A program made the position numbers and the translations under genes. 64,000 nt of DNA from contig NZ_CP134146.1 in assembly GCF_031583575.1 (NCBI RefSeq), positions 2,976,001 to 3,040,000 of the forward strand. Reading direction: 5' to 3'. Every line of letters begins with the position of its first letter. Within the stretch, counting starts at the first letter, position 1. Source of the stretch: Thalassotalea nanhaiensis. Its GTDB lineage: Bacteria; Pseudomonadota; Gammaproteobacteria; Enterobacterales; Alteromonadaceae. The notes beneath the pieces were generated by a model. That model did not search any database, was not told the DNA's origin, and saw nothing but the letters and a program-made list of their open reading frames with translations. Of this stretch, positions 19,038 to 27,460 are shown piece after piece.

Positions 19038-19492
19038 AAGTTAAAGGATTAACTTGAGAATATGGACAATCCAAAGGAATTGGATTTTGCAGGATGCATA
19101 AGGAAGATAATGGCCAAGGAAGGCTAGAACCAATTTGATCACGTGAGCTCATTTACATGTAGAAAATGAGCAGTTATGTGACAACCTGGTATAAACAATG
19201 GAAGCGCCGAGTATTGTACTTACGGCTTTACTCGAGTAGGCCAGCATATAACGCATTAGTGTTGCTGTAGTGCCGCTCTAGTCAGGATGACGAAGTAGTT
19301 TGAGTACTTGAAAACCTTGAAGGATCAAAGTTTTCAAGGGAGATTTAAGAGGAGTATTACTCATAAACAACAGATAAATTATTTTAACAGGAGTGAAATA
19401 ATTCATAGCTTTGTTTATGAGGTGCCTCTTACCTTTCTTCCGCAGGTGAGTTTTCAGTAACAAAATTTGATTTGAACCCGCAAAGGAATTGC
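19038..19492 (+). ncRNA. Candidate Csr/Rsm-type RNA or CsrA-regulated leader (AGGA hairpin cluster)
   Basis: Eight hairpins on the + strand put AGGA in the loop: AAGTTAA-AGGA-TTAACTT (19038-19055), AATCCAA-AGGAA-TTGGATT (19068-19086), TGC-AGGAT-GCA (19088-19098), TGGCC-AAGGAA-GGCTA (19111-19126), GTC-AGGAT-GAC (19281-19291), a long two-tier hairpin (19307-19338), a 62-base two-tier hairpin (19360-19421) and GCAA-AGGAA-TTGC (19480-19492). There are about 14 GGA against 2 TCC. Such loops are the binding sites of CsrA/RsmA in CsrB-type RNAs. No clear terminator precedes the RAYT, so this may instead be its long leader; the last hairpin contains the RAYT Shine-Dalgarno. Confidence 0.55.
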
Positions 19493-19494
19493 AT

Positions 19495-20223
19495 ATGCCT
19501 AGAAAACCAAGACTTTATTTAGCAGATCAAACATTTCATATTTCTATAAGTGTTAATAATCAACAGAGATGCTTTTATTGTACTACCGATTATCAATATT
19601 ATTCACTATTACTCAGCCAAGGACTGCACAAATATAAGGTCCTATTGCACGCTTTTGTCTTAATGGAGACTCAGATTCAATTATTAATAACACCGAGTTG
19701 CGTTAAAGGTATTGCTCGACTTATTCAATATATATCAAGTAATTACGTTAGGTATATCAATAGAAAATACCACCGTAGTGGATCTGTATTTCAAGGTAGG
19801 CATAAAGCGAGTATTATCGATGCGGATAATTATTTATTAGCGTGTATGAGATTTATAGAGTCTGAGCCGCTAACCAAAGGAGTAGCTTCTCACCCTGCAC
19901 AATATCCATACTCTAGTTACAGACAAAATGCAGTATCCCAACGGATATCACCGCCTGAGGTGACAGTTAGTCCGCATAGCCAATACCTGCATTTAGGCCA
20001 TAATTTACTGAGCATAAAAAGTAACTACCGAAAACTATTTTTGCATCGCAGCCAAACATATCTCGACACATTAATCATTGAGCGACTAATACACAATTTT
20101 CCTATCGGTGATCAATTCTTTATTAAAAAGGTAGAAGCCTTGCATCAGGTAACGTTCAAAAAGATGAAACCGGGCAGACCGTCAAAGCCAGTGAAGCTGA
20201 TGCTACCCGTGATATTTTGTTAA
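19495..20223 (+). CDS. REP-associated tyrosine transposase (RAYT, Y1_Tnp) with substituted HUH motif
   Basis: This 242-residue protein has the RAYT layout: MPRKPR start, HAFVLM segment, then YISSNYVRYIN, SGSVFQGRHKASIIDADNYL, MRFIESEP, and the C-terminal GD-F and KPGRPSKP tail. The motif normally reading NHVHLL reads TQIQLL, so both metal-binding His are Gln (60 and 62). Catalysis by the usual route should be lost, yet the frame is intact, which suggests domestication or very recent decay. The ATG at 19495 is chosen because AAAGGA lies 7 bases upstream. Family 2 REP-like repeats lie 71 bp beyond the stop, as expected of a RAYT. Confidence 0.85.
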   Translation: MPRKPRLYLADQTFHISISVNNQQRCFYCTTDYQYYSLLLSQGLHKYKVLLHAFVLMETQIQLLITPSCVKGIARLIQYISSNYVRYINRKYHRSGSVFQGRHKASIIDADNYLLACMRFIESEPLTKGVASHPAQYPYSSYRQNAVSQRISPPEVTVSPHSQYLHLGHNLLSIKSNYRKLFLHRSQTYLDTLIIERLIHNFPIGDQFFIKKVEALHQVTFKKMKPGRPSKPVKLMLPVIFC

Positions 20224-20293
20224 AACCAACAGTTACTATAGCTTACAATAAATACTGAATGCGGTGAGCGCATAGATGTTAAGAAACGAGCTA

Positions 20294-20380
20294 TGGCATT
20301 TCTGCATATAGTTCATCCCTGAACAAAACAGAAATACGCCTTCCCTGGCATTTCTGCATATAGTTCATCCCTGAACAAAA
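20294..20380 (-). repeat. Dispersed repeat family 2, tandem pair with CAGGGATG hairpins
   Basis: An exact 35-bp direct repeat occurs at 20294-20328 and 20346-20380, with the same 52-bp period as the pair at 8544-8626. On the - strand each copy has GTTCA-GGGA-TGAAC, and between them lies GCC-AGGGAA-GGC (20338-20349). The pair lies between the RAYT (+) and galU (-), just past the galU terminator, and is a good candidate for the RAYT's own REP/BIME target. Confidence 0.85.
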
Positions 20381-20405
20381 AAGGATCTGTGATACAGATC
20401 CTTTT
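20379..20405. terminator. Terminator of galU
   Basis: AAAAGGATCTGT-GAT-ACAGATCCTTTT is a perfect 12-bp stem with T runs on both strands. It serves galU on the - strand and could also stop transcription from the RAYT side. Confidence 0.9.
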
Positions 20406-20456
20406 AATTATTGAGCGAATATAAAAAGTAGTTAAATACGTTTATAACCGTTAAAT

Positions 20457-21359
20457 TTATAAGCTATTTATATACGCTTTAAATTCTTCAGCTAATTCAG
20501 GGTGACGTAAACCGTACTCTACATTCGCTTTTAAATAGCCAAGTTTAGTACCACAATCGTGAGATTTACCTGTCATATGAAACGCTTCAACAGTTTCAAT
20601 ATCCATTAATTTAGCAATTGCATCGGTAAGTTGAATTTCATCCCCTGCACCTGGCATGGTTTTCTCAAGCAACGCCCAAATTTCGTTCGATAGAACATAG
20701 CGACCAACCACGGCTAAGTTCGATGGAGCTTCTTCCTGTGGTGGTTTTTCTACTATTTCGGTCATTGGACAAGACTCACCAGGTAACACTGCCTTACCGC
20801 CACAATCAACTACTCCGTAGCTGCTAACTAATTCCATAGGTACTGGTTCTACCATGATTTGACTGGCTTTAGATTCTTCATAACGAGTCAGCATAGCTGA
20901 CAGGTTTTCTGTCTGTAGATCTGATGCAGCATCATCAATTAATACATCAGGTAAGACAACAACAAATGGGTCATCACCAATTATTGGCTTTGCCTTTAAA
21001 ACCGCATGCCCCAGCCCTTTGGCCTCGCCTTGGCGTACATGCATAATAGTGACGTCACGAGGGCAAATAGCTTGTATTTCATCAAGTAACTGGCGTTTTA
21101 CTCGTTTCTCAAGAGTTGTCTCAAGCTCAAAAGATTTATCGAAATGGTTTTCGATAGCATTTTTAGACGAATGAGTAACTAAAACAATTTCTTTAATTCC
21201 CGCAGCAATACACTCATTTACTATGTATTGAATTAACGGTTTATCAACCACTGGCAGCATCTCTTTTGGGATAGCCTTTGTAGCAGGTAGCATTCTTGTA
21301 CCTAAACCAGCAACAGGAATAACAGCCTTTTTAATGGCCGAGTTTTTAGATAATGGCAA
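20457..21359 (-). CDS. galU: UTP--glucose-1-phosphate uridylyltransferase
   Basis: This 300-residue enzyme makes UDP-glucose from UTP and glucose 1-phosphate for LPS, capsule and osmoprotectant synthesis. The N-terminal nucleotidyltransferase motif [18 protein letters not shown] (18-35) is present, with the VVLPDVLID and EIVEKP segments and an intact C-terminus. Length matches the family. It is monocistronic with its own terminator. Together with the epimerase at 23525-24604 it could feed surface polysaccharide synthesis. Confidence 0.96.
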   Translation of the reverse strand: MPLSKNSAIKKAVIPVAGLGTRMLPATKAIPKEMLPVVDKPLIQYIVNECIAAGIKEIVLVTHSSKNAIENHFDKSFELETTLEKRVKRQLLDEIQAICPRDVTIMHVRQGEAKGLGHAVLKAKPIIGDDPFVVVLPDVLIDDAASDLQTENLSAMLTRYEESKASQIMVEPVPMELVSSYGVVDCGGKAVLPGESCPMTEIVEKPPQEEAPSNLAVVGRYVLSNEIWALLEKTMPGAGDEIQLTDAIAKLMDIETVEAFHMTGKSHDCGTKLGYLKANVEYGLRHPELAEEFKAYINSL

Positions 21360-21630
21360 AACGGAGTTTCCTTGTGTTTTTTATTGCGATAAAGCTATAT
21401 CGTTTGCAAGTAAGTATATGCCAAACAAGCTAGGAATTTAAGTCTACTTAGGTATTAAAGCGTTATTTAATAGTAATCCCCTATACTTACCCATAGACAG
21501 TTGTATTTAACGTAAAGGTTTTCGTTAAAAACCACGAACTTTTATGATTCAAATCAACACTTTTACACAAATAAAGATTTAATCTTGATAAAGGTTACAG
21601 GTAAATTTACAAACGACAATGAGGCATATC

Positions 21631-22491
21631 ATGAACACCATATTAGTCATTGCAGACCCAAATTTTGAGAAGTCAGTTGCGATTAAACAGGCAGATAAAC
21701 TGAGCCAACTCTATAACGCTAAACTTCATGTCGTATATTTTTATTATGAAGATTTACGTGGCTTGGGAGATAAAGGCGACGCATTTAAAGAAAGTCTTAT
21801 TGCTCGCATGGACGATAAAGCCAACGATCAATTGGCTGAATTGTGTGAAAACAACTTAAATACCTACGAAATTGTTTGGCAAAAACACATCCATACCTGG
21901 GTGAATCACTATGCGGAAAATGAAAAGCCACTAATGGTTGTTAAAACAGGTAATCGTAGTGAAACCATGTTTTATACACCAACCGACTGGCATTTAATAA
22001 GGGAATGCCCGGCGCCAGTATTGATTGTGGCTGAAGATAAATGGAGCAGAACACCAGATATACTTGCGTCTGTAGACTTGCAAACTCAACTTCCTGACAA
22101 ACAAGCACTGAATCATAAAATACTTGAAACATCGACAAAGCTGGCAAGTAAATTGAATGTGCAGGTGCATGTTTGCTATACCCCGCTATTTTCACCGGTT
22201 CTACGCGATTTTGGCCTACAATTTAAAGATGAGGTGGAGGCGAAAGCGAAACAAGACTTAAGTGCCACCATATTGCAATTAAGTAAACAGTATCAAGTAC
22301 CCGTAGATAATTTTCATATCCATGCAGGTAAACCTGAGCTGGTCATCCCTTCTATGGCGGCAAAATATCACGCCGGTATTGTCGTTATTGGCACAGTAGG
22401 CAGAAAAGGCATCAGCCAAAAGTTATTGGGCAATACTGCCGAAAACATTCTGAGCTTTTTGAAAACCGACGTTTTAGCGTTAAAGCCGTAA
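21631..22491 (+). CDS. Universal stress protein, two-domain UspE-like (first of a pair)
   Basis: This 286-residue cytosolic protein has two USP domains, about 1-140 and 150-286. The second ends with the ATP-binding pattern GTVGRKG, nine residues, GNT, as in ATP-binding Usp proteins. I chose the ATG at 21631 because GAGG lies six bases upstream; an ATG at 21619 lacks one. It resembles E. coli UspE (316 residues) in layout. A paralogue follows after 42 bp, so the two are probably co-transcribed. Confidence 0.85.
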   Translation: MNTILVIADPNFEKSVAIKQADKLSQLYNAKLHVVYFYYEDLRGLGDKGDAFKESLIARMDDKANDQLAELCENNLNTYEIVWQKHIHTWVNHYAENEKPLMVVKTGNRSETMFYTPTDWHLIRECPAPVLIVAEDKWSRTPDILASVDLQTQLPDKQALNHKILETSTKLASKLNVQVHVCYTPLFSPVLRDFGLQFKDEVEAKAKQDLSATILQLSKQYQVPVDNFHIHAGKPELVIPSMAAKYHAGIVVIGTVGRKGISQKLLGNTAENILSFLKTDVLALKP

Positions 22492-22533
22492 AAGGCACTA
22501 CTAAGTAATAACCTTGGAAATATAACTAATACC

Positions 22534-23397
22534 ATGAAAAACAGTATGTTAGTGATCTCAGATCACGAAGAGCAAAATTACACCGCTATTTTACAAGCCG
22601 CGGAACTGGCAAAAGCCTACAACTGCAAACTGCATATTGTAAACTTCTGCTTTGAAAACTTGCGTGGTGTGACTGACATAGAAGAAGCTCAAGGTACTAT
22701 TGTTCGAAATCTGCATGAACTTAATGCTCACAAATTGGTTAATACACTACAAGGTGTCGTGGAGTATAACTTTGAAACGGTTTGGGAAAAAAACATCCAT
22801 ATTTGGGTGGACAACTATGTAAAGGAGCACAAGCCATACATGATTGTAAAAACAGGTCATCGCACTGAAGCCTTGTTTTATACACCTACCGATTGGCACA
22901 TCCTTAGAGAATGTCATGCTCCAATATTAATTGCCGCAGATAAAAAGTGGCATAAAGCTCGAAATGTATTGGCGACAGTCGATTTAGAAACAGAGTTACC
23001 ACACAAAAAGCAATTAAATGAAAAGGTGCTTAAAAACGCAAGTATTATTGCCAAGCAAATAAATGCTGAATTACACGTTTGTTATACTGTGCCATTTTCA
23101 CCGCTGTTAAGAAAACTTGGTATCATTAATAAAGACAAATTAGAGAGTGAGCATAAGGCAGAGTTACAAGAAAAATTGATTCTGTTAGCGCACAGTTATG
23201 GAATCAAGCCTGATCAAATTCACATTAAAGCCGGTCAGGTAGATAAAGTTATCACCTCAGTAGCAGCAAACTGTAAAGCCAGTATAGTAGTAGTTGGCAC
23301 CTTGGGTAGAGTGGGTTTAGAGCAAAAATTAATAGGAAATACTGCTGAAAGTATTTTAACGTTGCTTAAAACTGACGTATTAGCTATTCCAACATAG
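22534..23397 (+). CDS. Universal stress protein, two-domain UspE-like (second of a pair)
   Basis: This 287-residue paralogue of the preceding gene shares many segments: ENLRGV, MIVKTGHR, LFYTPTDWH, RECHAPILI, LHVCYT, and the C-terminal GTLGRVG...GNTAESIL. It therefore has the same two-domain fold and ATP-binding motif. The pair is clearly a tandem duplication that has diverged. No strong Shine-Dalgarno precedes the ATG, so translation may depend on the upstream gene. A family 1 repeat starts just after its stop. Confidence 0.85.
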   Translation: MKNSMLVISDHEEQNYTAILQAAELAKAYNCKLHIVNFCFENLRGVTDIEEAQGTIVRNLHELNAHKLVNTLQGVVEYNFETVWEKNIHIWVDNYVKEHKPYMIVKTGHRTEALFYTPTDWHILRECHAPILIAADKKWHKARNVLATVDLETELPHKKQLNEKVLKNASIIAKQINAELHVCYTVPFSPLLRKLGIINKDKLESEHKAELQEKLILLAHSYGIKPDQIHIKAGQVDKVITSVAANCKASIVVVGTLGRVGLEQKLIGNTAESILTLLKTDVLAIPT

Positions 23398-23402
23398 CCA
23401 AA

Positions 23403-23522
23403 GTAACGAATCACGAATACATTGTATTGATAGAGCCGAATTACGAATACGTTGCACTGCGCATACGGTACTTCGTACCTTCGAAGCGTAGCGTATCCGA
23501 AGGTGCAAAGCGCCGTATTCGT
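23403..23522 (+). repeat. Dispersed repeat family 1, copy D
   Basis: Starts GTAACGAATCACGAATACATT six bases after the UspE-like stop and ends CGTATTCGTAC at the epimerase stop. The middle, CGGTACTTCGTACCTTCGAAG, carries extra palindromes. It fills the whole gap between two convergent genes. Confidence 0.85.
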
Positions 23523-23524
23523 AC

Positions 23525-24604
23525 CTAGTTATAAAACTCTTTATACCACTTAACGAAGTTTTCTACGCCTTCAGAAACACTAACCGCAGGTTTATAATCA
23601 GTGACTTCAAACAAGTCTTCTACTTCTGCATAGGTTTGGTAAACATCACCTGGTTGCATATCCATAAAATTCTTTTCAGCTTTAATACCTAATGATGTTT
23701 CCATCGCTTCAATAAAGTCTAACAACTTGACCGGATTGCCATTGCCAATATTATAAATTGAATAAGGTGCTGAGCTATTGGCAGCTGATCCCGTTTCAAC
23801 AGTCCAATCTGCTCGAGATTTTGGCACAATATCTTGAATTCGAATGATGCCTTCAACAATGTCATCAATATAAGTAAAATCGCGGCGCATATCGCCATGG
23901 TTAAAGACATTTATGGCTTTACCTTTGGTGATAGCATCGGCAAAGAGTATTGGCGCCATATCAGGACGCCCCCAAGGACCATATACCGTAAAAAATCGCA
24001 GGCCTGTTGTCGGCAACCCATAAAGGTGTGAATAAGTGTGCGCCATTAGCTCATTAGACTTTTTAGTGGCAGCATACAATGATACAGGGTGATCGACACT
24101 GTCACTGGTTGCAAAAGGCACTTTAGAATTTAATCCATAAACAGAACTAGATGATGCGTAAACAAGATGCTGAATATTATTGTGTCTGCACCCTTCTAAT
24201 ACAGTTAGATGACCGACTAAGTTAGAATCAGCATAGGCTAGTGGATTTTCAATGGAGTAACGAACACCACCTTGGGCGCCTAAATGAATCACTCGATCAA
24301 ACTTTTCATTACAAAACAGTGCTGCTATGCCGTCCCTATCGGCTAAATCAATCTTAATAAAAGTAAAATTACCGTTAGCATTTCGACTCGCTGAACTAGT
24401 CACAATATCTGAGCCAACGGCGATGTTTAACATGCCATTGACGACAGAGTATTTTTCAAGCTTGTTCAAGCGTGCTAATTTTAAATTAACGTCATAGTAA
24501 TCATTTAGATTATCGATACCGACCACATCATGGCCCATTTCACATAAACGTTCACTGACAAAGTGGCCGATAAAACCGGCTGCGCCAGTAACTAAATATT
24601 TCAT
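23525..24604 (-). CDS. NAD-dependent epimerase, UDP-glucuronate 4-epimerase-like
   Basis: This 359-residue SDR-extended enzyme starts at MKYLVTGAAGFIG. It has the GxxGxxG nucleotide-binding motif (G7, G10, G13), catalytic S152-S154 region and YxxxK (Y177, K181). The segments GGVRYS and FFTVYGPWGRPDMA are typical of CapI/LpsL UDP-glucuronate 4-epimerases, which make UDP-galacturonate for polysaccharides. It is about 25 residues longer than most, owing to an insert at about 53-79 before the strand TFIKIDL. A longer reading from a TTG is possible. It is a lone gene. Confidence 0.85.
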   Translation of the reverse strand: MKYLVTGAAGFIGHFVSERLCEMGHDVVGIDNLNDYYDVNLKLARLNKLEKYSVVNGMLNIAVGSDIVTSSASRNANGNFTFIKIDLADRDGIAALFCNEKFDRVIHLGAQGGVRYSIENPLAYADSNLVGHLTVLEGCRHNNIQHLVYASSSSVYGLNSKVPFATSDSVDHPVSLYAATKKSNELMAHTYSHLYGLPTTGLRFFTVYGPWGRPDMAPILFADAITKGKAINVFNHGDMRRDFTYIDDIVEGIIRIQDIVPKSRADWTVETGSAANSSAPYSIYNIGNGNPVKLLDFIEAMETSLGIKAEKNFMDMQPGDVYQTYAEVEDLFEVTDYKPAVSVSEGVENFVKWYKEFYN

Positions 24605-24723
24605 TTCCTTAAACAACCTATGCTTGTGTAATCTTGATTTAATGTCTCAGGTCTTTCATAAAACCTTTATTATAAAATAAGCATAGTGGAGTTTTCGCTT
24701 TTTGTTCAATTCATAAAAAGCAA

Positions 24724-24746
24724 AAAGGCCGCAAATTGCGACCTTT
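24724..24746 (-). terminator. Terminator of the pspABC operon
   Basis: On the - strand AAAGG-T-CGCA-ATT-TGCG-G-CCTTT is a 10-bp stem with one wobble pair, followed by TTGC and Ts, 18 bp after the pspC stop. Confidence 0.75.
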
Positions 24747-24763
24747 ATAAACGAGATAAATAT

Positions 24764-25195
24764 TTATAATTTATTTATTTCTCTTGAAACGGTAAATTCT
24801 GGTGAAGTTACGTATCGTTCCATATTGCGTAGTTCATGTTCTAATGATTTAAACTTAAGGCTAATGTCTCGAACAGCTTGTTTAGGTAATTCACCAGCTT
24901 GCCAAATTTTTGCTTTAACTTTAATAGATTCGTTAAAGATTTCTTCTTCATGAATTTTTTCTTTAACATTTTTGGCAACTTGTTTTGGTGAAAGTCGACT
25001 CGGTTTTTTATCTAAAATAAACCAACCTGCTATGTACAATATAACAAACCAGCCCATACCAAGTAATACACCTGACACAACCAATATTCTTACTAGCCAT
25101 GCTTCCCAACCAAAGTACTCAGCCAACCCGGCACATACACCGGCAATTTTTCCTTTTGTGGGGTCACGAAATAATTCGCCTCTGCTTTTACTCAT
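24764..25195 (-). CDS. pspC: Phage shock protein C
   Basis: This 143-residue inner-membrane protein has a PspC domain (GKIAGVCAGLAEYFGWEAWL) followed by a long hydrophobic segment and a cytoplasmic C-terminal part with a short coiled coil. PspC senses envelope stress with PspB and recruits PspA away from PspF. Its ATG overlaps the end of pspB by 4 bp. It is slightly longer than E. coli PspC (119) because of the tail. Confidence 0.93.
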   Translation of the reverse strand: MSKSRGELFRDPTKGKIAGVCAGLAEYFGWEAWLVRILVVSGVLLGMGWFVILYIAGWFILDKKPSRLSPKQVAKNVKEKIHEEEIFNESIKVKAKIWQAGELPKQAVRDISLKFKSLEHELRNMERYVTSPEFTVSREINKL

Positions 25196-25422
25196 ACTTT
25201 CTTTCTCCAGTCTGGAGTTTCAGCATCTAAAATAGCTTCAAGAGTTTTTATTCTTTCAGCCATTTGATCTGCTGTTTCAGATAAATCTGACAATTGTCTG
25301 TATTCATCTTCACTTAAACCTTGGCTTATTTGTCGCTTTGAACGGTAATGTAAAATTAACCAAATTGGTGCAACAATAACCATAAATATAATAATTGGTG
25401 CCATTAAAAGACCTGGATCCAT
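25192..25422 (-). CDS. pspB: Phage shock protein B
   Basis: This 76-residue protein has an N-terminal transmembrane helix (about 6-26) and a cytoplasmic coiled coil (DEYRQLSDLSETADQMAERI). It matches PspB, the partner of PspC in the inner membrane. Its position between pspA and pspC is conserved. Confidence 0.93.
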   Translation of the reverse strand: MDPGLLMAPIIIFMVIVAPIWLILHYRSKRQISQGLSEDEYRQLSDLSETADQMAERIKTLEAILDAETPDWRKKV

Positions 25423-25467
25423 CGTAATTCTCCTTAACGATTGAGCTTAATATATGATAAACGTTTG

Positions 25468-26166
25468 TTATTTTTTAGCTTTGCTAGTTTTTGTAGCTGC
25501 TGCTTTTTTTGGTTTTTGCATTTTAGCCTTTAGGGCCTCAAGCTCATTATCAATACTATCATCAGTTTCTAGATCTGCAATTTCGTCTGCTAAAGATTTC
25601 TTACCCAGATCATACGAATCAACTTGTGCTTCTAAATCGTCAATTTTTCTTTCGTAGCGATCGAAGCGACTTAATGCATCCTCTACTTTGCCACTATCAA
25701 GTTTACTTTTCACCTTTAAACGAGAGCTCGCTGTTTTACCGCGCATAACGATAGCTTTTTGACGAGCTTTAGCATCTGCTAATTTTTCTTGTAGTTGTGA
25801 AATTTCATCTTGTAGTTTTGCAATGTGATCATCAAAGCTATTTAATTCATCAGCCATTGATTGCGCAGTCTCTTCACATTTATTTTTTTCTACTAATGCA
25901 GCCCTTGCTAAATCATCACGTCCTTTACTTAACGCTAATTCAGCTTTTTGCTGCCAAGTTTGAGTATCACTTTCTAAACGTGTTATTTGACGGGTTAATT
26001 CTTTTTTATCTGCTAGTGTTCGTGCTGAAGATGAACGTACTTCTACTAAAGTATCTTCCATTTCTTGAATAATTAAACGCACCATTTTTTCTGGATCTTC
26101 AGCCTTATCTAAGATGCTGTTGATGTTTGAATTGATGATATCTGTAAACCTTGAAAAAATACCCAT
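25468..26166 (-). CDS. pspA: Phage shock protein A
   Basis: This 232-residue ESCRT-III-like protein is nearly all helical. An amphipathic N-terminal helix (MGIFSRFTDIINSNINSILD) is followed by long coiled coils, and the C-terminus is Lys- and Ala-rich. PspA binds PspF and silences it; under membrane stress it forms assemblies that support the membrane. It is first in the psp operon and divergent from pspF, so the 200-bp gap should carry the operon promoter. Confidence 0.95.
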   Translation of the reverse strand: MGIFSRFTDIINSNINSILDKAEDPEKMVRLIIQEMEDTLVEVRSSSARTLADKKELTRQITRLESDTQTWQQKAELALSKGRDDLARAALVEKNKCEETAQSMADELNSFDDHIAKLQDEISQLQEKLADAKARQKAIVMRGKTASSRLKVKSKLDSGKVEDALSRFDRYERKIDDLEAQVDSYDLGKKSLADEIADLETDDSIDNELEALKAKMQKPKKAAATKTSKAKK

Positions 26167-26215
26167 AATAACTTCCTCGTATCATTAAACTTTAATAAAT
26201 TGTAATTTTATACCT

Positions 26216-26243
26216 ATGCCAATACATTCATTATTGATGCCAA
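26216..26243 (-). promoter_or_regulatory. Possible sigma-54-type elements before pspA
   Basis: On the - strand two TTGGCAT boxes occur 21 bp apart in the pspA-pspF gap. TTGGCA is the -24 element of sigma-54 promoters, which PspF activates, but neither box has a clean -12 GC at the right spacing. Confidence 0.25.
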
Positions 26244-26365
26244 GTTTTCAAATTACCATAACCCATTGTTTATAAAGAAATTAATTATAAGTAAAAAGAC
26301 TTTTCAGAACGCCGTTAATGAAATACACTATTTGTTAGTGAAAAAAACCAATAATTAGGTCACCT

Positions 26366-27460
26366 ATGGCCCGCTTTAAACAACAAGACAATTTGATTGG
26401 CCAGTCTAATAGCTTTTTAGAAGTACTGGAACATATCTCACAAGTAGCTCCTCTTGCTAAGCCAGTGTTATTAATTGGTGAGCGAGGGACTGGTAAAGAG
26501 CTTGTCGCCGCTCGCTTGCATTACCTATCTAAACGATGGGATCAGAGCTATATAAAACTTAACTGTGCAGCATTAAATGAAAACCTTTTAGACAGTGAAC
26601 TTTTCGGTCATGAAGGTGGTGCATTTACTGGCGCAAGTAAACGTCATGAAGGTCGCTTCGAACGCGCTAATGGCGGTACATTATTTCTTGATGAACTCGC
26701 AAATACTTCAGGTTTAATCCAAGAGAAGCTACTGCGTGTAGTTGAATACGGAGAATTTGAACGTGTAGGTGGTTCTCGCACAGTAAAATCGGATGTACGC
26801 TTAATCGCCGCAACCAATGAAGATTTACCAATGCTTGCCGAAAAAGGCGAATTTAGGGCCGACTTACTTGACCGTCTAGCGTTTGACGTAATCACCCTAC
26901 CGCCTCTTAGAGAGCGCGTTGAAGACATTTTAATTCTTGCAGAGCATTTTGCTATTACTATGGCAAGGGAGCTTGAGTTTGAATTGTTCAGTGGCTTCAC
27001 TGAAAAGGTTAAAAAAGCGATGCTAGCGTATCGATGGCCAGGCAATATTCGCGAGCTTAAAAATGTTGTGGAGCGCAGCGTCTATAGACATAACAATCCA
27101 CACCTGCCGGTTAATCAGTTAATAATTGATCCTTTTGAGTCACCTTTTAGACCGAACAATCGCATTAAAACTGCCGACAGACAGGCCTCAACAGAGGATG
27201 CGAGTCAAGATATCACCTCAATAGCTAACTCTGATCCTGGTATTGCTAAGGCAAGTAGTTCATTATCACCATTACAGTATCCTGTTTCCTTAAAAGACAT
27301 GTCTAATGAATACGAGATCACGTTATTAAAAGATGCATTAGCATCATGTCAATTTAACCAAAAGAAAACAGCAGAAGCGTTAAAATTAACCTACCATCAA
27401 TTAAGAGGTTACTTAAAAAAATACAATCTATTGGAAAGTAGTGAGACTGATGAAAGTTAA
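26366..27460 (+). CDS. pspF: Psp operon transcriptional activator (sigma-54 enhancer-binding protein)
   Basis: This 364-residue AAA+ activator has no regulatory N-terminal domain, as expected for PspF. Walker A GERGTGKE is at 38-45, the sigma-54 contact loop GAFTGA at 85-90, Walker B GGTLFLDE at 103-110, and a Fis-type HTH lies near the C-terminus (KKTAEALKLTYHQLRGYLKK). It is divergent from pspABC, which it should activate when PspA releases it. TAGG precedes the ATG. Its end overlaps the start region of sapA, so the sap genes may be co-transcribed with it. Confidence 0.95.
   Translation: MARFKQQDNLIGQSNSFLEVLEHISQVAPLAKPVLLIGERGTGKELVAARLHYLSKRWDQSYIKLNCAALNENLLDSELFGHEGGAFTGASKRHEGRFERANGGTLFLDELANTSGLIQEKLLRVVEYGEFERVGGSRTVKSDVRLIAATNEDLPMLAEKGEFRADLLDRLAFDVITLPPLRERVEDILILAEHFAITMARELEFELFSGFTEKVKKAMLAYRWPGNIRELKNVVERSVYRHNNPHLPVNQLIIDPFESPFRPNNRIKTADRQASTEDASQDITSIANSDPGIAKASSSLSPLQYPVSLKDMSNEYEITLLKDALASCQFNQKKTAEALKLTYHQLRGYLKKYNLLESSETDES

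Noticed and set aside
19278-19463. 61-codon - strand frame over the AGGA-hairpin cluster
   Set aside because: No ribosome site, composition explained by the hairpins, and it opposes the strand with the structured signal.
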